The notes under the pieces: generated by a model | Database searches by the model: none | What the model saw: only the letters and a program-made list of their open reading frames with translations | What the model was told of the DNA's origin: nothing | Made by a program: the position numbers and the translations under genes | Part shown: positions 36,790-46,075 of the stretch, piece after piece | Numbering within the stretch: the stretch's first letter is position 1 | Layout: each line of letters starts with the position of its first letter | Assembly (NCBI RefSeq): GCF_029855045.1 | Contig: NZ_CP123228.1 | Span: forward strand, 5,332,001 to 5,396,000 | Reading direction: 5' to 3' | DNA length: 64,000 nt | From: Piscinibacter sp. XHJ-5 | GTDB lineage: Bacteria > Pseudomonadota > Gammaproteobacteria > Burkholderiales > Burkholderiaceae_C

Positions 36790-38961
36790 CTAGTTCGTCC
36801 ACACCTTGCGGTATGCCAGATCGGAGCACGCGATCTCGGGTCCGAAGTTCTTGGGGCCGACCTCGGGGCCCGATATGCAGGCCCTCAGAGCAGTGCTCAC
36901 CACCACATGCGGACGGGGCATCCACTTGACGTCGAAGGTGTTGGTTCCGCCCGGGCGCAGTGGTTGGTATTCCTGCGCCGTACCCAGGGCCTGGCGACCA
37001 CCCTCGGCCATGACCAGCAAGCTGATCGAGTAGCGGCTTCGCGCGGCAGCCACCTGCGGATGCAACCTGAAGGCCACCTCGACGCGCAACGCATCGCCGG
37101 CCACCTCGTTCGGCGAAATGCTCAGGATCGTCGTGGGGGTGGGCGTGGGGGTGGGGGTGGGAGCTTCGGCGATGACGACCGTGACCGAATGGCCGGTCGC
37201 CACCCGCATGCCCGCCCCGGGTGTCTGGGACGCGATCCGCCCGGCCGGAACGGAATCCGTGACGGTGGTCTGCTCTGCCGCCGCGACCAGGCCAAGGTTC
37301 TGGAGCATCGCCCTCGCCTCGCTGGGCGTGCTGCCCACGAGATTGGGGACCTCGATCACCTCCGCGCGGCCGACCGTCAGCTCCACCGTGGACCGCTTGG
37401 CAACGACCGTGTTCGCGCCGGGACTCTGTCCGACGACCTTTCCCATGGAGGCCGGGTCCTTGACGCTCACCGTTCGATGGCTGGCGGACAGCCCGCGCCC
37501 CATGAGCGCTTGCTCTGCCTGCAGCAGCGTCATGCCCACCATGCCGGGAACGACCACATTGGGGATCGCAGTCACAGTCAGCGCGACGCCGGAGCGCCTG
37601 AAGACCGACTCGCCCGCCCCGGGCTGCTGTTCAGTGACGGTCCCTGCCTCCCTGTGCTCGTCTTCCACTCTGCGCGTGGACTTGACCGTCAGGCCCTGCC
37701 CTGCGATGACCCGCGTGGCCTCGTCGAGCGTCATCCCTTTCACGTCGGGCACCTGAACCCTGAGCATCCACGCAGCAAACCCGAGCACGAGCGCCGCCAC
37801 GCCGAGGAAGAGGTAGCGCCTGGAGGAAGGCTGATCGGCGGTATCGCGACGGTCATGCGTCTCGGAACGTGGCTCCTCTTCCTGCGTTGCTTCGACCACC
37901 GCCGGCGCCGGAGCGGGTTCGACTGCCGGCGGCGGGGGAGCGGGCTCGACCACCTGCGGCGCAGGCACCGGTTCGACCACCGACGGCACCGTCATGCCCT
38001 TGAGGGCCGCCTGGGCAGCCAGCCTGACTCGCTGGCTGTCATCCTCGTTCGCGAACTGCTCCAGTTGCCGTCGCGCCGCTCGTGCGTGGCCCGGTCGCTC
38101 GCCTTTGCAGAGGTCTTCGAGACTGGTGACGGCGAGCAGCCGCTGATCCGCATGTCGGCTGCGCACCCGCCTGAGGAGCCACCCGGGCAGGCGGCCGTCG
38201 GTTGTCCGCGCGATCTCGAGGTTTCCGACCGCGCCGAGCACCCACTTTTGCGGCGTCTGTCCCCGGTGTTCCCGGTGGGTGGCCGCTTGCGCGTAGTTGA
38301 AGAGCTCGTCGGCGGTGATCACGCCGTCGCCGTCGGCGTCCGCGCTTCCCGTCGCGATCCCTTCGACGATGTGCCTCGTGAACACCGACGGTCCCGGGTC
38401 GTCGCCTTCCTGCGCCTCATACGAAAGCTGGAAGGACGTGGAGCCCGTCATGACCACCACGCCGCTGCCCGCCTCCGCACGCGCCTCCCCCAGCACGTCC
38501 TGGCGCTCCAGGCGCTGCCGTCCCTTGCTCCGCCCATCCACGGCGCGGCCGAACGCGCCGCTGAAGCAGGAGTCGAGGATGAACACCTGCTGCCGCGCCA
38601 GGCAGGCCCGACTGAGCCGATGGATCAGGCTCGACTCGAACGTCGTGGATTGAAGCTTGACGGGCGAGGTGTTGCGAGACGCGAAGTAGAGGTTCCCCTG
38701 CGCGTCCTTCAAGCCGTGCGTCGACACGTACAGGAGCACGTGGTCGTCGGGTGCGCGATCCTGGAAGAACTCTTCGATCTGCTCCCGGGTCTTGTCGTAC
38801 GGCTCATTGACGCAGGTGATGACCGAATACCGTCCCACCGCCGGGTCCGCGAGCAGCTTCTCCAAGGCCTTCACGTCGTGGGCAGGCGACTCCAGCGGAC
38901 GAAGATGAGGGTGATCGAAGGCGGTGGAAGCCACCAGCAGGGCGAAGCGGCCTGCGACCAC
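36790..38961 (-). CDS. Membrane-anchored caspase-like (C14) protease with three PASTA domains
   Basis: A 723-aa protein. Residues 1-250 are a caspase/metacaspase p20-like domain with catalytic His82 (YVSTHG) and Cys132 (ILDSCFSG) and a perfect EF-hand-type loop DADGDGVITADE (208-219). A Pro/Val-rich linker (324-355) and one membrane helix (384-401) follow. Three PASTA repeats (about 403-465, 469-531, 536-598), a PT-repeat linker and a 110-residue C-terminal domain come last. The protease should be cytoplasmic and the PASTA domains periplasmic, where such domains usually bind peptidoglycan. The GTG lies 9 bases after the EACC1-like stop, with GAGGGACG as the ribosome-binding site. Confidence 0.9.
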   Translation of the reverse strand: MVAGRFALLVASTAFDHPHLRPLESPAHDVKALEKLLADPAVGRYSVITCVNEPYDKTREQIEEFFQDRAPDDHVLLYVSTHGLKDAQGNLYFASRNTSPVKLQSTTFESSLIHRLSRACLARQQVFILDSCFSGAFGRAVDGRSKGRQRLERQDVLGEARAEAGSGVVVMTGSTSFQLSYEAQEGDDPGPSVFTRHIVEGIATGSADADGDGVITADELFNYAQAATHREHRGQTPQKWVLGAVGNLEIARTTDGRLPGWLLRRVRSRHADQRLLAVTSLEDLCKGERPGHARAARRQLEQFANEDDSQRVRLAAQAALKGMTVPSVVEPVPAPQVVEPAPPPPAVEPAPAPAVVEATQEEEPRSETHDRRDTADQPSSRRYLFLGVAALVLGFAAWMLRVQVPDVKGMTLDEATRVIAGQGLTVKSTRRVEDEHREAGTVTEQQPGAGESVFRRSGVALTVTAIPNVVVPGMVGMTLLQAEQALMGRGLSASHRTVSVKDPASMGKVVGQSPGANTVVAKRSTVELTVGRAEVIEVPNLVGSTPSEARAMLQNLGLVAAAEQTTVTDSVPAGRIASQTPGAGMRVATGHSVTVVIAEAPTPTPTPTPTTILSISPNEVAGDALRVEVAFRLHPQVAAARSRYSISLLVMAEGGRQALGTAQEYQPLRPGGTNTFDVKWMPRPHVVVSTALRACISGPEVGPKNFGPEIACSDLAYRKVWTN

Positions 38962-38970
38962 GACCGTCCC

Positions 38971-39354
38971 TCATTCGCGATGGCGGGCCAGGAAGGCCTC
39001 CGTCACCGCCGCGACCTGGTCGTCGCTGGCGCCCTTGAGCGTGATCTTGTCGCCGCCGATCTCGATCGAAACTTCCTTGCTCTTGTGGTGCAGCAGCCAG
39101 CCTTGAACGGCATTGATCAGCGCGACCAGCCCCCCGCTCGATGCGAGGGCGAGCATCACCCCGGTGGCGGAGAGCAGTTGGGAAGCATCCTTGGCCCCTG
39201 GGAGATGCGTCGGGGGCTGGGGAACGATCGTGAACCCGATCGCGCGTTCGCGGGCTTCATCGAGGAGGCCGATCAACGCCTCTTCGACATCGCCGGCATC
39301 GGACCCTGGTCCGGCTGAGATCGACAGTGTGACTTCGTGCCGGGAGTTGCTCAT
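38971..39354 (-). CDS. EACC1-like small protein (effector-associated constant component)
   Basis: A 127-aa protein. It begins MSNSRHEVTLSISAGPGSDA, has a ferredoxin-like first half (EALIGLLDEARERAIGF), then a hydrophobic helix LSATGVMLALASSGGLVALINAVQGWLLHHK and the strand pair VSIEIGGDKITLKGAS. This order (helix, Trp-Leu, basic stretch, VxIEI, DxITLxG) is that of EACC1 proteins, which occur beside caspase, trypsin or NTPase effectors in predicted conflict systems. It is translated just before the caspase gene, so the two are probably partners. The call rests on pattern, not on a profile search. Confidence 0.68.
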   Translation of the reverse strand: MSNSRHEVTLSISAGPGSDAGDVEEALIGLLDEARERAIGFTIVPQPPTHLPGAKDASQLLSATGVMLALASSGGLVALINAVQGWLLHHKSKEVSIEIGGDKITLKGASDDQVAAVTEAFLARHRE

Positions 39355-39556
39355 GACAGCCTGCGATGGCAACCGGGACCTCGAATTGTCTTACACCGAA
39401 GTCGCTGGCGCCAGCATTGCGCAGGCCGGCAAGGCGCGTGGTGGCCCGGTCGCTTCACGCAGTCGACCTCGCGTCATGTCAGGGCTGGCTTGCGCGGCGT
39501 TTGAACATCCACAGCGGGACTCCTAATCTAAGGGCTGGGCAGTTCCGGGGGGAAGC

Positions 39557-42271
39557 ATGATCACGGTGAACGTTCGCGCCCTCGACTTCATGGACGCTCG
39601 CCCGCTCGCAGCCGCAGAGCTGACGGTCAATCTTCTGGTCTATCCGTTCTTCCGGGTCCGCCCCGACCCGAACGACCCCGAGCCCGACGCGCCTGCCATG
39701 CGCGAGCTCGAAGGGAACCCCGGCCTGGGCAAGTCCGTGCAAGACTCGAAGACAACGGATGCTCAGGGCGCGTGCACTTTCACATTCGACGTCGACGAAT
39801 TCTTCGTCGAATTGAAGAATGCACAAAGCCTCGACGGCAGGATCGCGGCAGCCGTCAAGGCGCGGGTCGACGTGTTCGCGCAATTCCTGGGGGTTCGTCT
39901 CGACCGTTTCGCCATCCTCGACGAGCTCGACAACGGCGCCGACCAAGCCATCGTCATGCCGGTGGACCTCGGCATGTCCATCGTGGGCCATACCACGCCC
40001 ACCTCGACACGCCTCTGGTTCAGCCTGCCGTTCCAGCCGACGTCGTTGCAGCGGTTCTCGTGCCGGCTAATCTCCGACCAGGAATTGGCGCCGTCCGCCA
40101 CGCGACGTGCGACGGCGGCCGCGGCCCTCGGACGCACCCAGGCGGTCACCTTCGACGCGGCCAGCGCGACCGCGGTGGTCGACTTCGACGCACTTGCGCC
40201 CGGCACGCGCCATCACTACTCGCTCAGCCTTCGCAAGGGACGCAAGGACATCGTGCTCGCGAAAGGAGACTTCCGGACACCGTCGCCGACGAGCATGCGT
40301 CTGGACTTTGCGTTCGGCTCCTGCCATCGGCCGGTCGTGACCGGCACGCCCGAATCTCCCAGCGACGAGGCGCTGAGCAGCCTTGAGCGATGGCAGCACC
40401 TGGTCGATCACGCGGACTTCGAGTTCCTGATGCTGATCGGCGATCAGATCTACGGCGACGGCATCGAGGACAAATGGCCGAACGCGTCGCCCTTCGAGCA
40501 GTACATGCGTCGCTACAAGCAGCTTTGGGCGCACTGGCCGCCCAGGGAGGTGATGCGCACGCATCCGACCTACATGGTGCTCGACGACCACGACGTGGCC
40601 GATGACTTCGGCGCCGGCAATCTCGGCGATACCAAGGTGGCTGCTGCACTGGAGTGCTATCGGCACTTCCAGCATGCTCGCAATCCGGGCGGACCCGGCG
40701 AACCGGGCGGCCCGTTCCACTATCACTTCAGGTGGGGCCCGGCCGCCTTCTTCGTGATGGACGGTCGCACTGCGCGTGGATCGGGTGCGCCGGCAACGCC
40801 GGTGTTCGGCCACATGCAGTTGCAGGACCTGCAGGCGTGGGTCGCGTCGGACGAGGTGCGCAATGCCGATGTCATCTTCTTCGTCGCGCCCGTGCCGCTC
40901 GCGCTCCTGCCGACCGAAACCATCCTGGCGGTGGCGGAGGAGCTGACCCAGCAGGGCGTTGCGGCCGCCGGTGCCCTCACCGGCACCCTTGTCGGCGCGG
41001 TCGTGGGCGGCATCCTCGCCGGGCCCTTCGGCGCTGCCGCCGGGGCCGGCATCGGCGCGGCAGTGCTCGGGTCCGTAGGCTATGCGGTCGGCGAGGAGGT
41101 CTTCGAGCAGTGGGTCGAGAAGTCACTGCTCTCCGCGGCGGACCTGGCCGAGCGCTGGGATCTCGACGAGAACCGGGCCGACCTCGTGCGTCTGCTCGAC
41201 ATCCTCTTTGGATTGGCCAACGGCCTGGGCGACGATCCGCCGCGTCCACGGTCGGTGTTCGTGCTGTCGGGTGACATCCACACCGGCACGATGCACGCCA
41301 TTCGGTCGCTGCCGGTCGCGGCCGGGGCCGATCATCGCCGCAATCCGCTGATCCTCCAGATCACCAGCTCGGCGCTGTCGCATCCTCCCGTGCGCGGCGA
41401 CATCTATGCGCAGGCGGTTTCGCATGCCGATGCCGACCTCGACATCGACCTGCATGACATGGACCTGCTCACCTTGCTCGACGAGCGCAAGGACTGGGGG
41501 AAGCTGAGCGCGGAGGACGTCGGGCTCGACGACATCTTTCAAGGCGGCTCGGGCGAGTACTTCCTCGATTCCGGTGATCGCAAGCGTTATCTCTGCCAGT
41601 TCTCGGGCCTGCTGATGGAGCGGACCGTGGGGCGGGTGCGCGTCGAGTTGCGCGATCCTGCCACACGCCGGTACCGCTTTGCAGCGAGCGTGGAGGGGCA
41701 GCAGCAGGTCCTGGAAACCGCATTCGACCTGGACCTGAGTGCTCCGCGCATTCGCCAGATCCGGGACGACGCGCAGTTCCAGACCTTGACCGTCCCGGAA
41801 GAGGCCGTGAGCGGCCGCCGCTTCGCCGTGACCGTGAGGGTGCGCAACACCGGCGTCAGCACGTGGCGGCCCGGTGAGCACTCTCTGGCCGTGCTGGATG
41901 CGGTCTGGGGCGTGGATCGCATTCCCCTGAACGTGCGTGTGCTTCCGAATCGATCCCATGCCTTCACGTTCACGCTCATGGGCAGCACGCCCGGGTTTCT
42001 CCGGGCCAGGTTCCAGATGAGCAGCCGTCGGGCCAGATCCGTGTTCGGAGGGGTCAGTCCGACCCGCCGTGTGCACATCGTCGGGCCCGAGGGCGAGCTC
42101 TCTTGCGCTCAGCTCGCCGTGCAGCGCAAGGAAGCGCAGGAGCGACTCGACGCCGCCAGGCGACAGCTGCACAGCGAGGCCGAACCGAGCGAAGCGACGC
42201 GGCGCCGTGTCCAGGCGGCCGTGGCTGCACTGGCTGCAATCGACGCCGAGCGGGTCCGGCTGGGATGCTGA
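39557..42271 (+). CDS. PhoD-like metallophosphatase with glycine-zipper insertion
   Basis: A 904-aa protein. An N-terminal domain of about 140 residues and a Fn3-like strand domain (143-240) precede a PhoD-type phosphatase core with FGSCHRP (253-259), GDQIYGDG (295-302), LDDHDVADDFG (342-352) and SGDIHTGTMH (571-580). Between the third and fourth motif, residues 466-512 form an Ala/Gly-rich glycine zipper (GALTGTLVGAVVGGILAGPF...) able to make membrane helices, which is unusual for PhoD. An NBR1/Ig-like domain (about 755-845) and a C-terminal coiled coil (865-904) follow. No signal peptide is seen. GGGGGAAG precedes the ATG. It is divergent from the caspase/EACC1 pair. Confidence 0.82.
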   Translation: MITVNVRALDFMDARPLAAAELTVNLLVYPFFRVRPDPNDPEPDAPAMRELEGNPGLGKSVQDSKTTDAQGACTFTFDVDEFFVELKNAQSLDGRIAAAVKARVDVFAQFLGVRLDRFAILDELDNGADQAIVMPVDLGMSIVGHTTPTSTRLWFSLPFQPTSLQRFSCRLISDQELAPSATRRATAAAALGRTQAVTFDAASATAVVDFDALAPGTRHHYSLSLRKGRKDIVLAKGDFRTPSPTSMRLDFAFGSCHRPVVTGTPESPSDEALSSLERWQHLVDHADFEFLMLIGDQIYGDGIEDKWPNASPFEQYMRRYKQLWAHWPPREVMRTHPTYMVLDDHDVADDFGAGNLGDTKVAAALECYRHFQHARNPGGPGEPGGPFHYHFRWGPAAFFVMDGRTARGSGAPATPVFGHMQLQDLQAWVASDEVRNADVIFFVAPVPLALLPTETILAVAEELTQQGVAAAGALTGTLVGAVVGGILAGPFGAAAGAGIGAAVLGSVGYAVGEEVFEQWVEKSLLSAADLAERWDLDENRADLVRLLDILFGLANGLGDDPPRPRSVFVLSGDIHTGTMHAIRSLPVAAGADHRRNPLILQITSSALSHPPVRGDIYAQAVSHADADLDIDLHDMDLLTLLDERKDWGKLSAEDVGLDDIFQGGSGEYFLDSGDRKRYLCQFSGLLMERTVGRVRVELRDPATRRYRFAASVEGQQQVLETAFDLDLSAPRIRQIRDDAQFQTLTVPEEAVSGRRFAVTVRVRNTGVSTWRPGEHSLAVLDAVWGVDRIPLNVRVLPNRSHAFTFTLMGSTPGFLRARFQMSSRRARSVFGGVSPTRRVHIVGPEGELSCAQLAVQRKEAQERLDAARRQLHSEAEPSEATRRRVQAAVAALAAIDAERVRLGC

Positions 42272-42448
42272 CAGGCGCCGCATGCTGATCCGCCCATGGT
42301 GCGGCAAGGCGTGACGACATGTGCAGGCTGTCAGGGGGTGCGCGGCGCTGGCTTTGATGCCGACGGGGACAGGCGCCGTCGTGAGCTTGTCCAGTGGAAC
42401 GTCGGTGTCGCAGACGCTCATGGGTAGAAACTTTCGCCCTCGCCGCAC

Positions 42449-42985
42449 TCACAGCAACCCCTTGGCTTTGATCAAGCTCATGGCTGCTACGGTCGATGCA
42501 TCCACGATCGTGCCATTTCGAATCATCTGCTCGACGGCGGAAAGATCAAACCAGGACGAGACGAGGCCCTGCTCTTCAGGTTCAAGCTGTGGCTCTCGCT
42601 GCTCCAGATCGGTGGCAAGGAAGATGGTGTAGCCCTGAGTGCAGAACCCGTAGGCCAGGTACAGATGACCCACCTGCACCATGGACCGGGCCACCAAGCC
42701 CGTCTCTTCCCTCAGCTCCGCCATGGCAAGCTCGTCGGAATGATCCTGCTCGGAGTCCCACGTTCCCTGAGGCAACTCCCAGAAGCGCCCGCGCACCGGA
42801 TAGCGGTACTGCTCGACCAGCACAAGCCTACCGTCCTGCACAGCGGCAATGACGGCGAAATCCTTCTTCTCGACGACGCCGTACGTCCCGACGGAACCGT
42901 CCTGCCGCCGGATCTGGTCCTCTCGCACGCTCATCCATCTGTTCTTGTAGACGAGCCTCGTTTCCAGCGTTTCGATTTCATTCAT
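42449..42985 (-). CDS. NUDIX hydrolase (ADP-ribose pyrophosphatase-like)
   Basis: A 178-aa NUDIX protein. The box runs from ELPQGTWDSEQ to AELREETGLV; the usual RE pair reads AE here, while the EExG part is intact. The N-terminal LVYKNRWMSVREDQI and the strand LVLVEQYRYPVRGRFWELPQGT are like ADP-ribose/nucleoside-diphosphate-sugar hydrolases. ATG 42985 is taken as start because the longer frame begins with TTG. The first Arg change could weaken but need not abolish activity. Confidence 0.85.
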   Translation of the reverse strand: MNEIETLETRLVYKNRWMSVREDQIRRQDGSVGTYGVVEKKDFAVIAAVQDGRLVLVEQYRYPVRGRFWELPQGTWDSEQDHSDELAMAELREETGLVARSMVQVGHLYLAYGFCTQGYTIFLATDLEQREPQLEPEEQGLVSSWFDLSAVEQMIRNGTIVDASTVAAMSLIKAKGLL

Positions 42986-43026
42986 GTCGATCTCGTTTGC
43001 GCGACTGTGCAACGCAGGCGCCAGGC

Positions 43027-43293
43027 CTATGCAAGCACTTCATTCCATTCGCGAAGCGACCACTTGGCGACCACGCCATTGATGACAAATGGATCGCCCT
43101 GAATGAATTCTTCCGCCGTGGCCCGGCTGGTGAAAACGCCCATGGCACCCTCGGCTGGATTGGCAAACGGGCCTGCCATCAACAGGACACCTCGCGCATG
43201 GAAATCGCTCAAGCGAGCGCGATGCCCTGCAATGTTCGCCTGGGCCTTGGACATCCCGTCCGGGGCGATCTCATAGAACATCACGACTTTCAT
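43027..43293 (-). CDS. YCII-related (YciI-like) protein
   Basis: An 88-aa protein, MKVVMFYEIAPDGMSKAQ to WNEVLA, with the family His/Asp region GHRARLSDFHARGVLLMAGPF and the DPFVINGVV segment typical of YciI-like proteins. Such proteins are small dimers thought to be enzymes or binding proteins. It lies 41 bases upstream of the NUDIX gene on the same strand and may be co-transcribed with it. Confidence 0.83.
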   Translation of the reverse strand: MKVVMFYEIAPDGMSKAQANIAGHRARLSDFHARGVLLMAGPFANPAEGAMGVFTSRATAEEFIQGDPFVINGVVAKWSLREWNEVLA

Positions 43294-43395
43294 GGTTCGA
43301 CAGCTCCGATGGGGTATGCGCAACAGGGTCGACGGTGCCGGTGTCAAGGCGCCTGGCCACCCAGGACCTTGTCAAGCATAAGGTGCATGACGTCC

Positions 43396-43410
43396 GGGCT
43401 GGATCAGCCC
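43396..43410 (-). terminator. Hairpin downstream of the LysR-type gene
   Basis: Perfect inverted repeat GGGCTG-GAT-CAGCCC about 53 bases after the LysR stop codon, in a 169-base spacer with no other visible feature. There is no T-tract. Confidence 0.35.
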
Positions 43411-43462
43411 AACCGCCCGGGCACGCGCAAGCCGGTGCGCCAGCGAGCTCCGTGCGGCGCAA

Positions 43463-44404
43463 TCACACCCTCATTCGCGCCGCAGAGGCCTGATCGGTCA
43501 GCAGCTCCCATTCACGGCGAAGGCGCTTGAGCGCGAAGTCGGCAAAGTGGCGCACCCGCGGAGCCAGGTGCAATGCATGCGGGTACACGACATGCAGCGG
43601 TGCGCTGGGCATGCTGTATCGCTCCAGCACGCGCAGGAGGCTCCCGTCCCTGAGCTCGGAGCCGACGTCCCATATCGACTTGAGAAAGATTCCGCCGCCC
43701 GCGAGCGCCAGCGCCTTGGCGGCGTTGCCGTCATTGCACAGGAAGGTCGCGTTCACCTCGGCCGAGACCGGTTTGCCTTCGTGCTGGAAGAGCCAATGCC
43801 GCGTGCTTCGCGTGCCATACAGGATGCAGTTGTGCCCGGAGAGCGCGGCAGGCGTGTCGGGCGAGCCGAAGCGCTGCAGGTAGTCCGGCGCGGCGCACAG
43901 GACGAGCTCGCTGTCGGCGATGTGGCGCGCCGTCATGATGGAGTCGGCGAGCGCCCCGAAGCGCAGTGCGAGGTCGATGCCCTCCTCGACGAGGTCGACC
44001 ACGTCGTCGCTCAGGACGAGCTCGATCCTCAACGCCGGGTGCATGGCCTGGAACTGCGCTGCCAGCGCCGCGAGATACCGCGTGCCCAGCATGCGCGGCG
44101 CGGTCACGCGCAACTGACCGGTGATGTCGGTACGACTGTGCTGCATGACGGCCTCCGCCTGCTGCACCTCCGCAAGGATGCGCACGCAATGCAGGTGGAA
44201 GCGCTCGCCTTCCTGCGTCATCGATTGCCGCCGCGTGGTGCGGTTGAGCAGTCGGATGCCCATGCGCGCCTCAAGAGAGGCCAGCCGCTTGCTGACCACC
44301 GCCAACGACAGGCCCAGCTCATGGGCGGCCCCCGTGAGGCTGCCCGCGCTGGCCACCTTGTCGAAGATCGTCAGCTCGATCAGGTTGTCGATCATTGTTT
44401 CCAT
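43463..44404 (-). CDS. LysR-family transcriptional regulator
   Basis: A 313-aa LTTR. The N-terminal helix-turn-helix (IFDKVASAGSLTGAAHELGLSLAVVSKRLASLEARMGIRLLNRTTR) is followed by a periplasmic-binding-like effector domain (GQLRVTAPRMLGTRYLAAL). Two ATGs are possible, METMIDN (44404, used) and MIDN (44395). It is divergent from the metallo-beta-lactamase-fold gene with 88 bases between them, the classic arrangement in which a LysR protein controls its neighbour. Confidence 0.9.
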   Translation of the reverse strand: METMIDNLIELTIFDKVASAGSLTGAAHELGLSLAVVSKRLASLEARMGIRLLNRTTRRQSMTQEGERFHLHCVRILAEVQQAEAVMQHSRTDITGQLRVTAPRMLGTRYLAALAAQFQAMHPALRIELVLSDDVVDLVEEGIDLALRFGALADSIMTARHIADSELVLCAAPDYLQRFGSPDTPAALSGHNCILYGTRSTRHWLFQHEGKPVSAEVNATFLCNDGNAAKALALAGGGIFLKSIWDVGSELRDGSLLRVLERYSMPSAPLHVVYPHALHLAPRVRHFADFALKRLRREWELLTDQASAARMRV

Positions 44405-44434
44405 GATGTTGATTCTGAAATAGCAAACCGAATC

Positions 44435-44463
44435 TTTATCAACCAAACTGCGATAACTATAGT
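44435..44463 (+). promoter_or_regulatory. Predicted sigma-70 promoter of the MBL-fold gene
   Basis: TTTATC (44435-44440) and TATAGT (44458-44463) are spaced by 17 bases in an AT-rich stretch, about 30 bases before the start of the MBL-fold gene. The space is shared with the divergent LysR gene, so its operator probably overlaps. Confidence 0.5.
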
Positions 44464-44492
44464 CCGCTTCATCGTTCAACACGAGGTCCACG

Positions 44493-45473
44493 ATGAAACG
44501 CACACTCCTTGCAGCTTTGATGGCCGCCGATGTCGCGACCGGCTTCGTTGCCCCGGTCGCGGTCGCGGCCGAGGCACCGCCGACGAAGCTCAGCCGCTAT
44601 CAGGCCGGCTACCACCACTTCAAGATCGGCGACGTCGAGGTCGCGGCCCTCTCCGACGGCACGCTGCCGATCCCGACGCTCAAGCTGTTGACCAACGCCA
44701 GGCCGGGCGAGGTGGCATCGCGCCTGGCCGACACGCACCAGACGACCGATGTCGATGCGTCCGTCAATGCCTACCTGATCCGGGCGGGCGGCCGCCTGAT
44801 CCTCCTGGACGCGGGCACGGGCGAGCTCTATGGCCCGACGCTGAACAAGCTGGAGGCCAGCCTCCGGGCGGCAGGCGTCACGCCGGAGCAGATCACCGAC
44901 ATCCTGATCACCCACATCCACACCGACCACACGGGTGGCCTGATGGATGGCAAGCGCATGGTGTTCCCCAACGCCACGGTCCACCTCGAGCAGAAGGAAG
45001 TCGCGTACTGGCTGAATCCGCAGAATCGCGCGCGGGCGCCGGAGGCGGCCAGGAAGTACTTCGACGAGGCCTCGGCCAAGGTGCAGCCCTATGTCGATGC
45101 GGGCAAGGTGAAGACGTTCTCAGGCGCCACCACGCTGTTTGCCGGAATTCGTTCCATCGCCGCTCCGGGCCACACACCGGGCCATACCTTCTACGCGCTC
45201 GAGAGCAAAGGCGAGAAGCTGGTGTTCTGGGGCGATCTGGTTCATGTGGCGGAAGTCCAGATGCCCAACCCCGGCGTGACGATCGTCTTCGATGTCGACC
45301 CCAAGGCGGCCGCGGCGACTCGCAGGCAGGCGTTCGCCGATGCGGTCAGGAACCGGTACTGGGTCGCAGCCGACCACGTCTCGTTCCCCGGTGTCGGCCA
45401 TCTGCGGCGCGACGGCTCGGGCTACCGGTGGATCCCCATGAGCTACGTGAACGACCATCACGAGGCGAAGTAG
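44493..45473 (+). CDS. Exported MBL-fold metallo-hydrolase
   Basis: A 326-aa protein with a signal peptide (KRTLLAALMAADVATGFVAPVAVAAE) and a metallo-beta-lactamase fold: HIHTDHTGG (HxHxDH), a His in APGHTPGHTFY, an Asp in VFWGDLVHV and a C-terminal His (VAADHVSFPG). The overall pattern is like lactonase-type periplasmic MBL enzymes (for example AHL-lactonase relatives), but the substrate is unknown. GAGG precedes the ATG. Likely regulated by the divergent LysR protein. Confidence 0.87.
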   Translation: MKRTLLAALMAADVATGFVAPVAVAAEAPPTKLSRYQAGYHHFKIGDVEVAALSDGTLPIPTLKLLTNARPGEVASRLADTHQTTDVDASVNAYLIRAGGRLILLDAGTGELYGPTLNKLEASLRAAGVTPEQITDILITHIHTDHTGGLMDGKRMVFPNATVHLEQKEVAYWLNPQNRARAPEAARKYFDEASAKVQPYVDAGKVKTFSGATTLFAGIRSIAAPGHTPGHTFYALESKGEKLVFWGDLVHVAEVQMPNPGVTIVFDVDPKAAAATRRQAFADAVRNRYWVAADHVSFPGVGHLRRDGSGYRWIPMSYVNDHHEAK

Positions 45474-45533
45474 AGAGGTGGCACCCCCGGCCGCAGCCAA
45501 CTTGCGACGCAAGCGCCGACCGATGGGGCTCGT

Positions 45534-45998
45534 CTACTTCAACGGAATGGCCGTGCCCCTGTCCACCGGCACGGCGGTCACCGAGTTCTGCGGCGACCCT
45601 TCGATCAGCCTGTCCGAATAGGTCAGGTACACGAGCGTGTTGCGCTTCTTGTCGACCATGCGCACGATGCGCAGCTTCTTGAAGATCAGGCTGATGCGTT
45701 CGTTGAAGACTTCTTCCTGTTGAGGAAGCGCCTGAGACACCGAGATCGGCCCGATTGCACGGCAGGCGATCGACGCGTCGGACTTGTCTTCGGCCACGCC
45801 GAGCGCCCCCTTGACGCCCCCGGTCTTGGCGCGCGACACGTAGCAGGTGACGCCGCCGACCTTGGGATCGTCATAGGCGTCCACCACGATCTTGTGGTCC
45901 GGGCCGATGAGCTTGAAGACCGTGTCGACAGAACCGATGGGCTCGGCCTGCGCGGTCGCGCCGATGGCCAGCACGATGAGGGGAAGGTGGTATCGCAT
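45534..45998 (-). CDS. creA: CreA family protein
   Basis: A 154-aa exported protein: signal peptide [17 protein letters not shown], then [39 protein letters not shown], which is the conserved CreA core. CreA proteins are periplasmic and of unknown role. AAAGGA lies 8 bases before the ATG at 45998 and sets the start; the open frame further upstream is only fortuitous. Confidence 0.9.
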   Translation of the reverse strand: MRYHLPLIVLAIGATAQAEPIGSVDTVFKLIGPDHKIVVDAYDDPKVGGVTCYVSRAKTGGVKGALGVAEDKSDASIACRAIGPISVSQALPQQEEVFNERISLIFKKLRIVRMVDKKRNTLVYLTYSDRLIEGSPQNSVTAVPVDRGTAIPLK

Positions 45999-46075
45999 CC
46001 TGGGTCCTTTGGGCATGTCGCGAATGTGCCGCGCCATTGTCGGCGCCTCTCGTCGTGCCGGATTCCGATGGCCTG

